From Sphingomonas sp. 67-36 (GTDB lineage: Bacteria; Pseudomonadota; Alphaproteobacteria; Sphingomonadales; Sphingomonadaceae): 64,000 nucleotides of DNA. How positions within the stretch are numbered: position 1 is the stretch's first letter; every line of letters begins with the position of its first letter. The notes under the pieces were generated by a model that was not told the DNA's origin, did no database searches, and saw nothing but the letters and a program-made list of their open reading frames with translations. The DNA lies in contig MKSU01000016.1 in the NCBI GenBank assembly GCA_001897375.1, positions 111,027-175,026 on the forward strand. The letters are read 5' to 3'. A program made the position numbers and the translations under genes. Positions 36,860 through 45,181 of the stretch are shown here, one piece after another.

Positions 36860-38341
36860 TCACTTCTTGAACTTTGGAAACCCCGGCGGAAGCCCGCCTG
36901 CGCCGCCGGGGAGACCCGGCAGGCCGCCGCCCGCCTTGCCCAGCACGTCGCCAAGCTCCGGCCCGCCGAGCGCATTGCCCAGCCCGCCGAGGCCGCCCTT
37001 GCCGAGCATCGCCATCATCCCCTTGATGCCGCCCATCTTCCTGATGCGCTTCATCGCGGTGGACATTTCCTGGTGCATCTTGAGCAGCTTGTTGACGTCC
37101 TGCACGGTCGTCCCGCTGCCCTTGGCGATACGGATCTTGCGCTTGGCGTTGATCAACTCGGGCTTGGCGCGCTCCTTGGGCGTCATCGACGTGATCATCG
37201 CGTCCATGCGGAGCAGGATGCGCTCATCGACCGCGCCGGAGGCCATCGCTGCCTGCGCCTTCTTCATGCCGGGGATCATGCCGGCGAGCGCGCCCAGCCC
37301 GCCCATCCGCCGCATCTGCGCGAGCTGGCCGCGCAGGTCGTTCATGTCGAACTGGCCCTTGGAGAGCCGCGCGGCCATGCGCTCGGCGTCCTCCTGCTGG
37401 ATCGCCTCCGCCGCGCGCTCGACCAGCGACACCACGTCGCCCATGCCGAGGATGCGGCCCGCCACGCGCTCGGGATGGAACGGCTCGATCGCGTCCATCT
37501 TCTCGCCGGTGCCGGCGAACTTGATCGGCTTGCCGGTGACTGCGCGCATCGACAGCGCCGCGCCGCCGCGCGCATCGCCGTCCATGCGGGTCAGCACCAC
37601 GCCGGTCAGCGGCACCTGTGCCGAGAAGCTCTGCGCGACGTTGACTGCGTCCTGACCCGTCAGCGAATCCACGACGAGCAGGATTTCCTGCGGCCGCGCA
37701 ATATCCGCCACGGCCTTCATCTCGTCCATCAGCGCCTGATCGACGTGGAGGCGCCCCGCCGTGTCGAGCATCAGCACGTCGAAGCCTTGCAGCTTCGCCG
37801 CCTGAAGCGCGCGCCGCGCGATATCGACCGGCTGCTGGCCGGCGACGATCGGCAGCGTCTGCACCTCGACCTGCGTGCCGAGCGTCGCGAGCTGTTCCTG
37901 CGCGGCGGGACGATTGACGTCGAGCGACGCCATCAGCACCTTCTTGCGCTCCTTGCCCGCGAGGCGTTTGGCGATCTTGGCGGTGGTGGTCGTCTTGCCC
38001 GAGCCTTGCAGGCCGACCATCATGATGATGGCCGGCGGCGCGGCGTTGAGGTCGAGCTCCGCGTCCTGCGGCTCCTTGCCGCCGAGCATGTCGACCAGCG
38101 CGTCATGGACGATCTTGACGACCTGTTGCCCTGGCGTGATCGAGCGCAGCACGTTCTGCCCGACTGCCTTCTCGGTCGCTTCCTCGACAAACTGCCGCGC
38201 AACCGGCAGCGCCACGTCTGCCTCGAGCAGTGCGATGCGAACTTCGCGCATCGCCTGGCGCACGTCCGCCTCGGTCAGCGCGCCACGGCCGCGCAGCCGG
38301 TCGAACACTCCGCCAAGACGATCACTGAGGCTGTCGAACAT
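36860..38341 (-). CDS. ffh: Signal recognition particle GTPase Ffh
   Basis: A 493-residue SRP protein that targets nascent membrane proteins to FtsY with the 4.5S RNA. It has an N domain, then the G domain with GLQGSGKTTTTAKIA (about residue 108), DTAGRL (about 191) and TRMDGDARGG (about 248). The M domain (about 295-430) is Met-rich with MRRMGGLGALAGMIPG and GSGTTVQDVNKLLKMHQEM, which bind RNA and signal peptides. A Gly/Leu/Pro-rich tail follows. It is the first gene of the ribosomal operon and is preceded by a hairpin and a candidate leader ORF. Confidence 0.98.
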   Translation of the reverse strand: MFDSLSDRLGGVFDRLRGRGALTEADVRQAMREVRIALLEADVALPVARQFVEEATEKAVGQNVLRSITPGQQVVKIVHDALVDMLGGKEPQDAELDLNAAPPAIIMMVGLQGSGKTTTTAKIAKRLAGKERKKVLMASLDVNRPAAQEQLATLGTQVEVQTLPIVAGQQPVDIARRALQAAKLQGFDVLMLDTAGRLHVDQALMDEMKAVADIARPQEILLVVDSLTGQDAVNVAQSFSAQVPLTGVVLTRMDGDARGGAALSMRAVTGKPIKFAGTGEKMDAIEPFHPERVAGRILGMGDVVSLVERAAEAIQQEDAERMAARLSKGQFDMNDLRGQLAQMRRMGGLGALAGMIPGMKKAQAAMASGAVDERILLRMDAMITSMTPKERAKPELINAKRKIRIAKGSGTTVQDVNKLLKMHQEMSTAMKRIRKMGGIKGMMAMLGKGGLGGLGNALGGPELGDVLGKAGGGLPGLPGGAGGLPPGFPKFKK

Positions 38342-38450
38342 CCAAAATCCTAGTCTTGTCGTCCATCACCGGCAACAGCCGGGATGGAGGTCCGGCCCCA
38401 AACGCAAAAGCGCCGGCGGGCGAAACCTCGCCGGCCAGCGTGCACCACAT
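38322..38450 (-). CDS. Candidate 42-codon leader ORF overlapping the ffh start
   Basis: From ATG 38450 a frame reads MWCTLAGEVSPAGAFAFGAG... and stops at a TGA at 38322-38324, 18 bases inside ffh in another frame. GAAGGAAA lies about 8 bases before the ATG. The frame runs straight through the terminator-like hairpin at 38412-38435, the arrangement expected of a translational attenuator. Only the ribosome-binding site, the position and the stop overlapping the ffh start support it; a 42-codon frame can arise by chance at this GC content. Confidence 0.3.
   Translation of the reverse strand: MWCTLAGEVSPAGAFAFGAGPPSRLLPVMDDKTRILDVRQPQ
38412..38435 (-). terminator. Terminator-like hairpin upstream of ffh
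   Basis: Arms GCCGGCG (38412-38418) and CGCCGGC (38429-38435) flank a 10-base loop. On the minus strand the stem runs into GCTTTTGCGTTT, a T-rich stretch, while on the plus strand no T-run follows. An outer pairing AAAGCGCC/GGCGCTTT can replace it. It lies in the ffh leader, so it could attenuate the operon. Confidence 0.5.
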
Positions 38451-38592
38451 GGGCGCTTTCCTTCAGCGTTCAACGTCGGAACGTGGCGCGGCCACTAGTG
38501 GAAAGTGCGTGCGGAAGCAAGCACCTGGCTGTTAACGGCCTCTACACCCCGTCATGCCACATGTCGGCGGGGTGGTCAGGATAAGGTCGTCG

Positions 38593-39972
38593 ATGGAAAT
38601 TTTCCCCATTATCGCTTTGTTGGGGGCGCTTGCGCTGGCCACCGTTCTCATCATCCGGCGCCGCCCGGATTTGCGCGGTGGTCCGCCTTCGCCGCGCCTC
38701 AATCGCGCAATCCCGCGAGATCCGGCGACGGGTCTTTCGAATCGACACGGCTTTATCGAGACGGGAACGAAGGCCCTCACGCGCGCGGGGGATCGCGTCG
38801 TCGCCGTCATCGCCATCGATGTCGGGCCGGAGGCGCCGGCAGGCGCGATCGGCGACGTTGCCCCGGCGATCACCGCAATGCTTCCCACGGATACGCTGGC
38901 CGGCGTCGTCGCCCCCGCGCAGCTCGCCTGTTTGCTGACCGTCGAATCGCATTCGCCCAACGCCCCGGACCAGCTCGCCGGACGCCTCACTTCGCTCCTC
39001 GCCCAGCAGGACCGCGCGGCGGCGCGCACCGCCACGATCGGCCTGGCGCGATCCGATCGCGAAGGCAATTCGATCGAGCGGCTTCTGGAAGCTGCCGATA
39101 TCGCCGCGACAGTCGCCCGCACGCGGGGCGAGCGCAGCCTTTGGTTCGAGAAGGAGATGGCGGTCCAGCGCCGCGCGCGCGATACTATCGCCCACAGCCT
39201 GCCCGAAGCGATCGAGAGCGGCGCGATCGCCCCTTATTTCGAGCCGGTGGTCGATCTTCAGGGTGGCGAACTGCTCGGCTTCGAGGTGCTCGCACGATGG
39301 GAGCATCCTGTCCACGGCACCATCGCGCCGGCGCATTTCATCGATATCGCGCGCGAGAACAACCTGATCTCCGACCTGACGCTCTCGGTGATGCGACAGG
39401 CCCTGGCCGCCGCAAAGGATTGGGACACGCGGTTGGTGCTGTCGGTCAATTTCGCGGTGCCGGAGATGCGCGATCCTTGGCTGGCGCAGAAGGTGATCCG
39501 TCTGCTCACCGAACTCGGCTATCCCCCGTCCCGGCTCGAGATCGAGCTGACCGAGGGCGCGCTGATGGACCCGCACGGCATCGCCCCCTCGATCATCGAG
39601 AGCCTGAAGGCGCAGGGCGTGCGCGTCGCGCTCGACGATTTCGGCACCGGCGTATCGAGCCTCACCCATCTGCGCGCGCTGCCGTTCGACCGCATCAAGA
39701 TCGACCATTCGATCATCACCGCGATGATGGACGATCCCGCGCGCGCCTCGATCGCCGACGCGATCCTGCGGCTCGGCGAGAGCCTCCACCTGCCGATCGT
39801 GGCGGAGGGCGTGGAGAGCACGCGGATCGCAGAGCGGTTGCGCGCGATGGGTTGCACGATCGGTCAGGGCTATCTGTTCGGCCAGCCGATGAGCCTGATG
39901 CAGACGCGGCGAATGCTCGCCGAGCAGCGCCTCATCCCCGCGACGGTCACCAGCCAGCGCCTGGCTGGCTGA
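38593..39972 (+). CDS. Membrane-bound EAL-domain protein with degenerate GGDEF-like region
   Basis: A 459-residue protein. An N-terminal helix (IFPIIALLGALALATVLII) anchors it, then a GGDEF-like segment starts with DPATGLSNRHGF, but no GG(D/E)EF signature is seen, so the cyclase is inactive. The EAL domain (about residues 205-450) reads EVLARW at 231 in place of EALxRW, DDFGTGVSSL at 348 and VAEGVES near 400. The general-base and Mg-binding acids appear present, so c-di-GMP hydrolysis is plausible. It converges on the DUF924 gene with a 26-base overlap. Confidence 0.88.
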   Translation: MEIFPIIALLGALALATVLIIRRRPDLRGGPPSPRLNRAIPRDPATGLSNRHGFIETGTKALTRAGDRVVAVIAIDVGPEAPAGAIGDVAPAITAMLPTDTLAGVVAPAQLACLLTVESHSPNAPDQLAGRLTSLLAQQDRAAARTATIGLARSDREGNSIERLLEAADIAATVARTRGERSLWFEKEMAVQRRARDTIAHSLPEAIESGAIAPYFEPVVDLQGGELLGFEVLARWEHPVHGTIAPAHFIDIARENNLISDLTLSVMRQALAAAKDWDTRLVLSVNFAVPEMRDPWLAQKVIRLLTELGYPPSRLEIELTEGALMDPHGIAPSIIESLKAQGVRVALDDFGTGVSSLTHLRALPFDRIKIDHSIITAMMDDPARASIADAILRLGESLHLPIVAEGVESTRIAERLRAMGCTIGQGYLFGQPMSLMQTRRMLAEQRLIPATVTSQRLAG

Positions 39973-40504
39973 GATATTCTTTCTCCTCGACCGTCGATTT
40001 CCGGCCGAGCGCGTCGTTTCGACTGGGATAGCGGCCGAAGCGCGCGATTACGTCCGCATGATCGCGCGCAAAACGCAGGTTTTCGGCCAGCCCCAGCGCG
40101 GTGTATTTATCGACGCTCAGCGCCTGCATCGCCTCGCTCTCCGCGTGCATCAGCGGCAGATAGAGAAACGCGCGTTCTTCCGGCTTGTAGCGCGTGTCCC
40201 AGCGGTGCTCGATCGCGGACAGCGTCAGCGACAGGGCGAGCGGGTCAGCCTCATAGGCGCGCGGCGAGCCACGATGGATGTTGCGCGAGAATTGATCGAG
40301 CAGGATGACCGCCGCGAGCACGGCGTCCGGCGCATCCCGCCACCCGGAAGCTCCGGAGGCGAGCACCGCATCGCGCAGCGCACCGAACCTTTCCGCTATC
40401 TCGCGATCCAGCGCGGCATCTTTGGCGAAATGCTTATCGGGCGCCAGCCCGAACCAGAAGCGCAGCACCTCCGCGGCCTTTTCGTGGACTTCGGCTTCGC
40501 TCAT
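39947..40504 (-). CDS. DUF924-family protein
   Basis: A 185-residue soluble helical protein of the DUF924 family. Signatures are AAEVLRFWFGLAPDKHF, LDREIAERFGAL, AAVILLDQFSRNIHRGSPRAYEAD (split as AAVILLDQFSRNIHRG plus SPRAYEAD), FLYLPLMHAESEAMQ and FGRYPSRNDALGR. The LDQFxRN and GRYPxRN motifs with their Arg/Asn residues define the family, which has a TPR-like fold and no proven activity. I start at ATG 40504; ATG 40522 would overlap the mtaB start codon. Its end overlaps the EAL gene. Confidence 0.87.
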   Translation of the reverse strand: MSEAEVHEKAAEVLRFWFGLAPDKHFAKDAALDREIAERFGALRDAVLASGASGWRDAPDAVLAAVILLDQFSRNIHRGSPRAYEADPLALSLTLSAIEHRWDTRYKPEERAFLYLPLMHAESEAMQALSVDKYTALGLAENLRFARDHADVIARFGRYPSRNDALGRKSTVEEKEYLSQPGAGW

Positions 40505-40520
40505 CCCTAGATCGCCCTTC

Positions 40521-41705
40521 ATGACCGCCCCGCCCCGACCCGACGTCGTGACCCTGGGATGTCGCCTCAACCTTGCCGAGAGCGAAACGATCCGCGGATT
40601 GATCGACGCGCGCGACATGGTTGTCGTCAACACCTGCGGCGTCACCAACGAAGCGGTCAAGCAGAGCCGCGCGGCGATTCGCCGCGCCCATCGCGCGCGG
40701 CCGGGGGCGGAGATCGTCGCGACCGGCTGCGCCGCGCAGATCGATCCCGAAGGATTCGCGGCGCTTCCCGGCGTTTCCCGTATCGTCGGCAACGCCGCCA
40801 AGCTGCTTCCCGTGACATGGGGTGGCTTCCCGAACCACACGCCGGCGCCGCGCCATGCCCGCGCCTTCCTCGGCGTGCAGAACGGCTGCGACCATGCCTG
40901 CACCTTCTGCGCCATACCCGCCGGGCGCGGGCCGAGCAGGAGCGATCCGGCCGGCGCGGTGACGGCGCGCATATCCGCGCTGGTGGAGGCTGGCGCGCGC
41001 GAGGTGGTGCTGACTGGCGTCGACCTCACCAGCTATGTCGACGGCGAGGTGACGCTAGGCGGGCTGGTCGAGCGGATCCTGCGCGACGTCCCCGCGCTCC
41101 CGCGCCTGCGACTATCCTCGCTCGACACGATCGAGATCGACGACCGCCTGTTCGATCTGGTCACGGGCGAGCCGCGCGTCATGCCGCATCTCCATCTGTC
41201 CTTGCAGGCCGGCGACGACCTGATCCTCAAGCGCATGAAGCGCCGCCACCGACGCGCCGATGCGGTGCGGATGATCGAGCGGCTGAAGGCGAAGCGCGAC
41301 ATCGCGATCGGCGCGGACCTGATCGCCGGCTTCCCGACCGAGGACGAGGCGATGTTCGCCAATACGCTGGCGCTGATCGACGATTGCGAGATCGTCCACG
41401 CCCATGTCTTTCCCTATTCGCCCCGCGCGAACACGCCCGCCGCGCGAATGCCGCAGGTGGCGGGTGAAGTGGCGCGGGCACGCGCGGCGCGGCTGCGCGC
41501 GGCGTCGGCGCGGCTCAAGCGCGCATGGCTTGCCGGCATGATCGGCGCCGAACAGGCGATCGTGCTGGAAAAACCCGGCGATCGCGGCCACACGCCCGGT
41601 TTCGCCGAGCTTCGCCTCGCCGGATCGCTCGACGATATCGGACAAATCCGCACCATGCGCGTCACCGGCGCGACCGACGACCATCTCATCGGAACACCCA
41701 TATGA
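40521..41705 (+). CDS. mtaB: MtaB-like tRNA methylthiotransferase
   Basis: A 394-residue radical-SAM enzyme that adds methylthio groups to N6-threonylcarbamoyl-A37 of tRNA. The N-terminal UPF0004 domain keeps three cluster Cys in TLGCRLN, VNTCGVTNEAV and ATGCAAQ. The radical-SAM motif is CDHACTFC, preceded by FLGVQNG. GVDLTSYVDGEVTLGGL and HLHLSLQAGDDLILKRMKRR are typical of this clade, the last with the MtaB-like SLQAG. A short TRAM-like end follows. Its TGA overlaps the ftsY ATG (ATGA). The gene diverges from DUF924. Confidence 0.93.
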   Translation: MTAPPRPDVVTLGCRLNLAESETIRGLIDARDMVVVNTCGVTNEAVKQSRAAIRRAHRARPGAEIVATGCAAQIDPEGFAALPGVSRIVGNAAKLLPVTWGGFPNHTPAPRHARAFLGVQNGCDHACTFCAIPAGRGPSRSDPAGAVTARISALVEAGAREVVLTGVDLTSYVDGEVTLGGLVERILRDVPALPRLRLSSLDTIEIDDRLFDLVTGEPRVMPHLHLSLQAGDDLILKRMKRRHRRADAVRMIERLKAKRDIAIGADLIAGFPTEDEAMFANTLALIDDCEIVHAHVFPYSPRANTPAARMPQVAGEVARARAARLRAASARLKRAWLAGMIGAEQAIVLEKPGDRGHTPGFAELRLAGSLDDIGQIRTMRVTGATDDHLIGTPI

Positions 41706-42640
41706 GCACCAACCCATCCTGGCACGAAAAGCTGCTCGGCGGCTTCCGCCGCACCTCGGACCGGCTGATCGGCAATCTCACCGGCCTAGGCACAGCGCCG
41801 CTCGACGACGCCACGCTGGACGATATCGAGGAAGCGCTGATCGCCTCCGATCTCGGGCCGCAAACCGCGGGCAGAATCCGCGCGCGGCTGGCCGAAGGCA
41901 GTTTCGAGCGCAACATGGAGGATCTCGGCATCCGCCTCGTCGTCGCGGAGGAGGTGGAGAAGGTGCTGGCGCAGGTCGCCCGGCCGCTGGAGATCGACGC
42001 CTTTCCCCGCCCACAGGTGATCCTCGTCATCGGCGTCAACGGATCGGGCAAGACCACCACAATCGCCAAGCTCGCGCATCTGTTCCTCGAACAGGATTAT
42101 GGCGTGATGCTGGCGGCGGGCGACACGTTCCGCGCCGCCGCGATCGGGCAGCTTGCGACATGGGCGGAGCGGATCGGCGTGCCGATCGTCACCGGGCCGG
42201 AGGGCGGCGACGCGGCGGGCGTGGTGTGGGACGCGGTGAAGCAGGCGACCGCCACCGGCATCGACGTGCTGATCGTCGATACCGCCGGGCGGCTCCAGAA
42301 CAAGCGCGAGCTGATGGACGAGCTGGCCAAGATCCGCCGCGTGCTCGGCCGGCTCAATCCGGCCGCGCCGCATGACGTGGTGCTGGTGCTGGACGCGACC
42401 ACCGGGCAGAACGCGCTGTCGCAGATCGAGGTGTTCAAGGAGGTCGCCGGCGTCACCGGGCTCGTCATGACCAAGCTGGACGGCACCGCGCGCGGCGGCG
42501 TGCTGGTCGCGGCGGCGGAGCGCTATGGCCTGCCGATCCACGCGATCGGCGTGGGCGAGGGCATGACGGACCTGCGCCCGTTCGACGCCAACGAGGTCAG
42601 CCGGATCATCGCCGGGGTGGACGAAGGAGCACGCAAATGA
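41702..42640 (+). CDS. ftsY: Signal recognition particle receptor FtsY (NG core)
   Basis: A 312-residue SRP receptor GTPase. GVNGSGKTTTIAKLA (about residue 113), AAGDTFRAAAIGQL (about 139), DTAGRLQNKRELMDEL (about 197) and TKLDGTARGG (about 257) are the G1-G4 set; the end AIGVGEGMTDLRPF is conserved. The acidic A domain of E. coli FtsY is absent, as in many alphaproteobacteria, and a short N-terminal amphipathic helix (WHEKLLGGFRRTSDRLIG) should bind the membrane. It is translationally coupled to mtaB before it and yciB after it. Confidence 0.97.
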   Translation: MSTNPSWHEKLLGGFRRTSDRLIGNLTGLGTAPLDDATLDDIEEALIASDLGPQTAGRIRARLAEGSFERNMEDLGIRLVVAEEVEKVLAQVARPLEIDAFPRPQVILVIGVNGSGKTTTIAKLAHLFLEQDYGVMLAAGDTFRAAAIGQLATWAERIGVPIVTGPEGGDAAGVVWDAVKQATATGIDVLIVDTAGRLQNKRELMDELAKIRRVLGRLNPAAPHDVVLVLDATTGQNALSQIEVFKEVAGVTGLVMTKLDGTARGGVLVAAAERYGLPIHAIGVGEGMTDLRPFDANEVSRIIAGVDEGARK

Positions 42641-43248
42641 GCGAACCGCGCAACGCTTCGGCCGGTTTCCGGCTCGCGCTGGATTACGGGCCGCTGCTGG
42701 TCTTCTTCGCGGTCAATTTCCTGACGCCCGGCGCGACGATCGCGCGGATCATCGCCGCGACCGTCGCCTTCATGATCGCGATGGTCGTCGCGTTGGCGCT
42801 GTCGTGGTTCAGGACCGGACGCGTCTCGCCGATGCTGCTGATCTCGGCCGTGTTGGTACTGGTGTTCGGCGGGCTGACGATCTGGTTCCACGATGAGCGT
42901 TTCATCAAGATGAAGCCCACGTTCGTCTATGCGATCTTCGCCGCCGTGCTGGGCTTCGGCCTAGCGACCGGGCGGCCGCTGCTCCAGAGCCTGCTGGAAA
43001 CCGCCTATCCGGGGCTGAGCGAGGAGGGCTGGCGCAAGCTCACCCGCAACTGGACGATCTTCTTCGTCCTGATGGCGGTGCTGAACGAGGCGGTGTGGCG
43101 CCACAGCTCGACCGACTTCTGGGTGGGTTTCAAGCTGTGGGGCGCGATCCCCCTCACCCTGTTGTTCGCCTTCGCCAACGTGCCGATGCTGCTCAAGCAC
43201 GGCCTGCAGGCGGCGAGCGCGCCAGACACGATTCCCCCCGAGGGTTGA
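42637..43248 (+). CDS. yciB: Septation protein A (YciB/IspA)
   Basis: A 203-residue inner-membrane protein with five to six helices, of the YciB family. GFRLALDYGPLLVFFAVNFL opens it, and GLATGRPLLQSLLETAYPGLSEEGWRKLTRNW is the conserved central region (GLATGRPLLQSLL plus GWRKLTRNWTIFF). NEAVWRHSSTDFWVGFKLWG and FAFANVPMLLKH close it. YciB interacts with division and elongation proteins and affects envelope synthesis. It overlaps the ftsY stop as ATGA, so it ends the mtaB-ftsY-yciB operon, and it is followed by a strong hairpin. Confidence 0.93.
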   Translation: MSEPRNASAGFRLALDYGPLLVFFAVNFLTPGATIARIIAATVAFMIAMVVALALSWFRTGRVSPMLLISAVLVLVFGGLTIWFHDERFIKMKPTFVYAIFAAVLGFGLATGRPLLQSLLETAYPGLSEEGWRKLTRNWTIFFVLMAVLNEAVWRHSSTDFWVGFKLWGAIPLTLLFAFANVPMLLKHGLQAASAPDTIPPEG

Positions 43249-43252
43249 TGCG

Positions 43253-43290
43253 AAAAAGGGCGGCGCTTTGCGGCGCCGCCTTCCTTCATT
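43253..43290. terminator. Bidirectional terminator between yciB and sodB
   Basis: GGCGGCGC (43259-43266) pairs with GCGCCGCC (43273-43280) around the loop TTTGCG. On the minus strand the stem is followed by CTTTTTCGC, a good U-run for sodB. On the plus strand TTCCTTCATTT follows, weaker but usable for yciB. Confidence 0.8.
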
Positions 43291-43305
43291 TGCGCCGGGC
43301 GGGGA

Positions 43306-43917
43306 TCAGGCGACCGCTGCGTCGTAGCGGCGACCGGCCTCGTCCCAGTTCACCACGTCCCACCACGCCTTCAGATAGCCGGGGCGATCGTTCTTGTAGG
43401 TGAGATAATAGGCGTGCTCCCACACGTCGTTGCCGAGGACGGGCGTGCCCGGCTCCTTGGCGTCGTCCATCAGCGGGTTGTCCTGATTGGGGGTCGAGGT
43501 GACCTTCAGCTTGCCGGACGAATCGACGATCACCCAGGCCCAGCCCGAGCCGAACTGGCCCGCGCCCTTGCCGTTGAAATCCTCTTTCAGCTTGTCCAGC
43601 CCGCCATAGGCGTCGATCGCTTCCTTGAGCTTGCCGCTCGGCTGGGTCGAACCCTTGGGCGCCATGATCTTCCAGAAGAAATCATGGTTCCAATAACCAC
43701 CACCGTTGTTGCGGACAAGCGGCGGAAGCTGGGACATCATGCCCATGATCTCTTCGATCGACTTGCCCGCCAGCTTCGGATCGGCCTCGACGCCCTCGTT
43801 GAGCTTCGCGGTATAAGCGGCGTGGTGCTTGTCGTGATGGAAGGTCATCGTCTCCTTGGAGATGACGGGTTCCAGCGCATCATAGGCATAGGGCAGCGGC
43901 GGCAATTCGAAAGCCAT
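43306..43917 (-). CDS. sodB: Iron superoxide dismutase
   Basis: A 203-residue cytosolic enzyme that converts superoxide to hydrogen peroxide. Metal ligands are His in FHHDKHHAAY, His in NGGGYWNHDFFW, and Asp and His in GNDVWEHAYYL. GSGWAWVIVDSSGKL and the length suit the Fe/Mn dimer class; the MAFELPPLPYAYDALEP start is the usual SodB N terminus. Iron rather than manganese is inferred from the overall pattern. AAGGAGGATCC precedes the ATG, a strong ribosome-binding site, and a terminator follows. Confidence 0.95.
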   Translation of the reverse strand: MAFELPPLPYAYDALEPVISKETMTFHHDKHHAAYTAKLNEGVEADPKLAGKSIEEIMGMMSQLPPLVRNNGGGYWNHDFFWKIMAPKGSTQPSGKLKEAIDAYGGLDKLKEDFNGKGAGQFGSGWAWVIVDSSGKLKVTSTPNQDNPLMDDAKEPGTPVLGNDVWEHAYYLTYKNDRPGYLKAWWDVVNWDEAGRRYDAAVA

Positions 43918-43979
43918 TGGATCCTCCTTGGTCTCGCGTTGGCAAACGCGACGCGGCCCAAATGGCTCCGCGAACCTCG

Positions 43980-45008
43980 TTACGCAACCGCTCCGACCAG
44001 ATCATGGCGACGAAGCGCGTGGCGAAGCTGGTCGTAGCTTAGGCCAAGCGCATCGGCCGTCGCGCGCTGGTTGAAGCGATTCTCGGCCAGCGCGCGGGTG
44101 AGCAACTCCTTCTCGAACCGCGCGACCCGGCTCTTGAAGTCGGACGGCCCGACCTCGCACGCGGCGACCTCCTCGTCCTCGTGATCCGGCATGGACGCGG
44201 TGGTTGCCGGGCGCGGCAGATTTGCCGAACCGGGACGATAGGGCGACTCGAAGGGGTCGAATTCGATCACGTCGATCGGATCGGTCAGGTCCCAGCGATA
44301 GACCGCGCGCTCCACCACGTTGCGCAGTTCGCGCACATTGCCCGGCCAGCGATATTCCAGCATCGCATCGAGCGCCGCCGGCCCGAAGCCGGACCAGCTC
44401 TCCCATCCCAGTTCCGCCGCCATGCGCCGGCCGAAATGATCCGCCAGCACCGGAATGTCCCCGCGCCTGGCGCGCAGCGGCGGCAGCGTCACCACCTCGA
44501 ACGACAGGCGATCGAGCAGATCGGCGCGGAATTCATTACGATCCACCTTGTCGGGCAAGTGCTCATTGGTGGCGGCAACGATGCGCACATCGACCTGCAC
44601 CGGGCGCGAGGCGCCGATCCGCGTCACCTCACCATATTCCACCGCGCGCAACAGCCGCTCCTGCGCGCCCATCGACAGGGTGCCCAGCTCATCGAGAAAC
44701 AAGGTGCCGCCATGCGCCTCCTCGAAGCGCCCGACCCGCGCCTTGGTCGCGCCCGTGAAAGCGCCCGCCTCATGGCCGAACAGCTCGGCCTCGATCAGCG
44801 TCTCGGGCAACGCCGCGCAGTTCATGATGACGAGCGGCTGGTCCCAGCGCGGACTGAGGCGATGGAGGCGTTCGGCGACCAATTCCTTGCCGGTGCCACG
44901 CTCGCCGATCACCAGCACCGGCCGGTCAAGCGCCGCCGCGCGGCTTGCGCGTTCCAGCGCGTCGAGGAACACGCCCGATTGCCCGATGACCTGTGTCGTT
45001 CGCTCCAT
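43980..45008 (-). CDS. pspF: Psp operon transcriptional activator PspF
   Basis: A 342-residue sigma-54 enhancer-binding protein without a receiver domain, as in PspF. The AAA+ core has VIGERGTGKELVAERLH (Walker A), the sigma-54 loop EAGAFTGATKARVG, TLFLDELGTLS (Walker B) and arginine-finger region YRWPGNVRELRN. The C-terminal Fis-type helix-turn-helix reads ENRFNQRATADALGLSYDQL. In E. coli PspA inhibits PspF until membrane stress. It is divergent from pspA and starts at MERTTQVIGQSG; the longer upstream frame has no family likeness. Confidence 0.94.
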   Translation of the reverse strand: MERTTQVIGQSGVFLDALERASRAAALDRPVLVIGERGTGKELVAERLHRLSPRWDQPLVIMNCAALPETLIEAELFGHEAGAFTGATKARVGRFEEAHGGTLFLDELGTLSMGAQERLLRAVEYGEVTRIGASRPVQVDVRIVAATNEHLPDKVDRNEFRADLLDRLSFEVVTLPPLRARRGDIPVLADHFGRRMAAELGWESWSGFGPAALDAMLEYRWPGNVRELRNVVERAVYRWDLTDPIDVIEFDPFESPYRPGSANLPRPATTASMPDHEDEEVAACEVGPSDFKSRVARFEKELLTRALAENRFNQRATADALGLSYDQLRHALRRHDLVGAVA

Positions 45009-45081
45009 CGCCAATATCTGGCGTAATTTCCCAACGCTTGGCAAGTGCGGGGTGGCGACTTTTTCCGGGAAGCGCCGGAAA
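45009..45081. promoter_or_regulatory. Three dyads between pspF and the psp promoter (candidate PspF sites)
   Basis: Inverted repeats: CGCCA/TGGCG with 5-base spacer (45009-45023, touching the pspF start), CCAA/TTGG with 3-base spacer (45031-45041), and TTTCCGG/CCGGAAA with 6-base spacer (45062-45081). The third ends 28 bases before the -24 element. PspF works from upstream activator sites, and the first dyad is placed for autoregulation. Assigning any of them to PspF is inference. Confidence 0.5.
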
Positions 45082-45107
45082 CCCACGCAAATCCGCCAAA
45101 AACGAAA

Positions 45108-45124
45108 TTGGCACGGCTCCTGCA
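45108..45124 (+). promoter_or_regulatory. Sigma-54 promoter of the psp operon
   Basis: TTGGCACGGCTCCTGCA has GG at 45110-45111 and GC at 45122-45123 with exactly 10 bases between, the strict -24/-12 spacing, and a near-consensus TGGCACG half. Transcription should begin near 45135. The 48-codon ORF and pspA follow on the same strand. Confidence 0.93.
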
Positions 45125-45181
45125 AAGCATGTGGCAACCGCTACGAGGCGGAATGTACGGATCAGGATCACGGAGGAAGAC

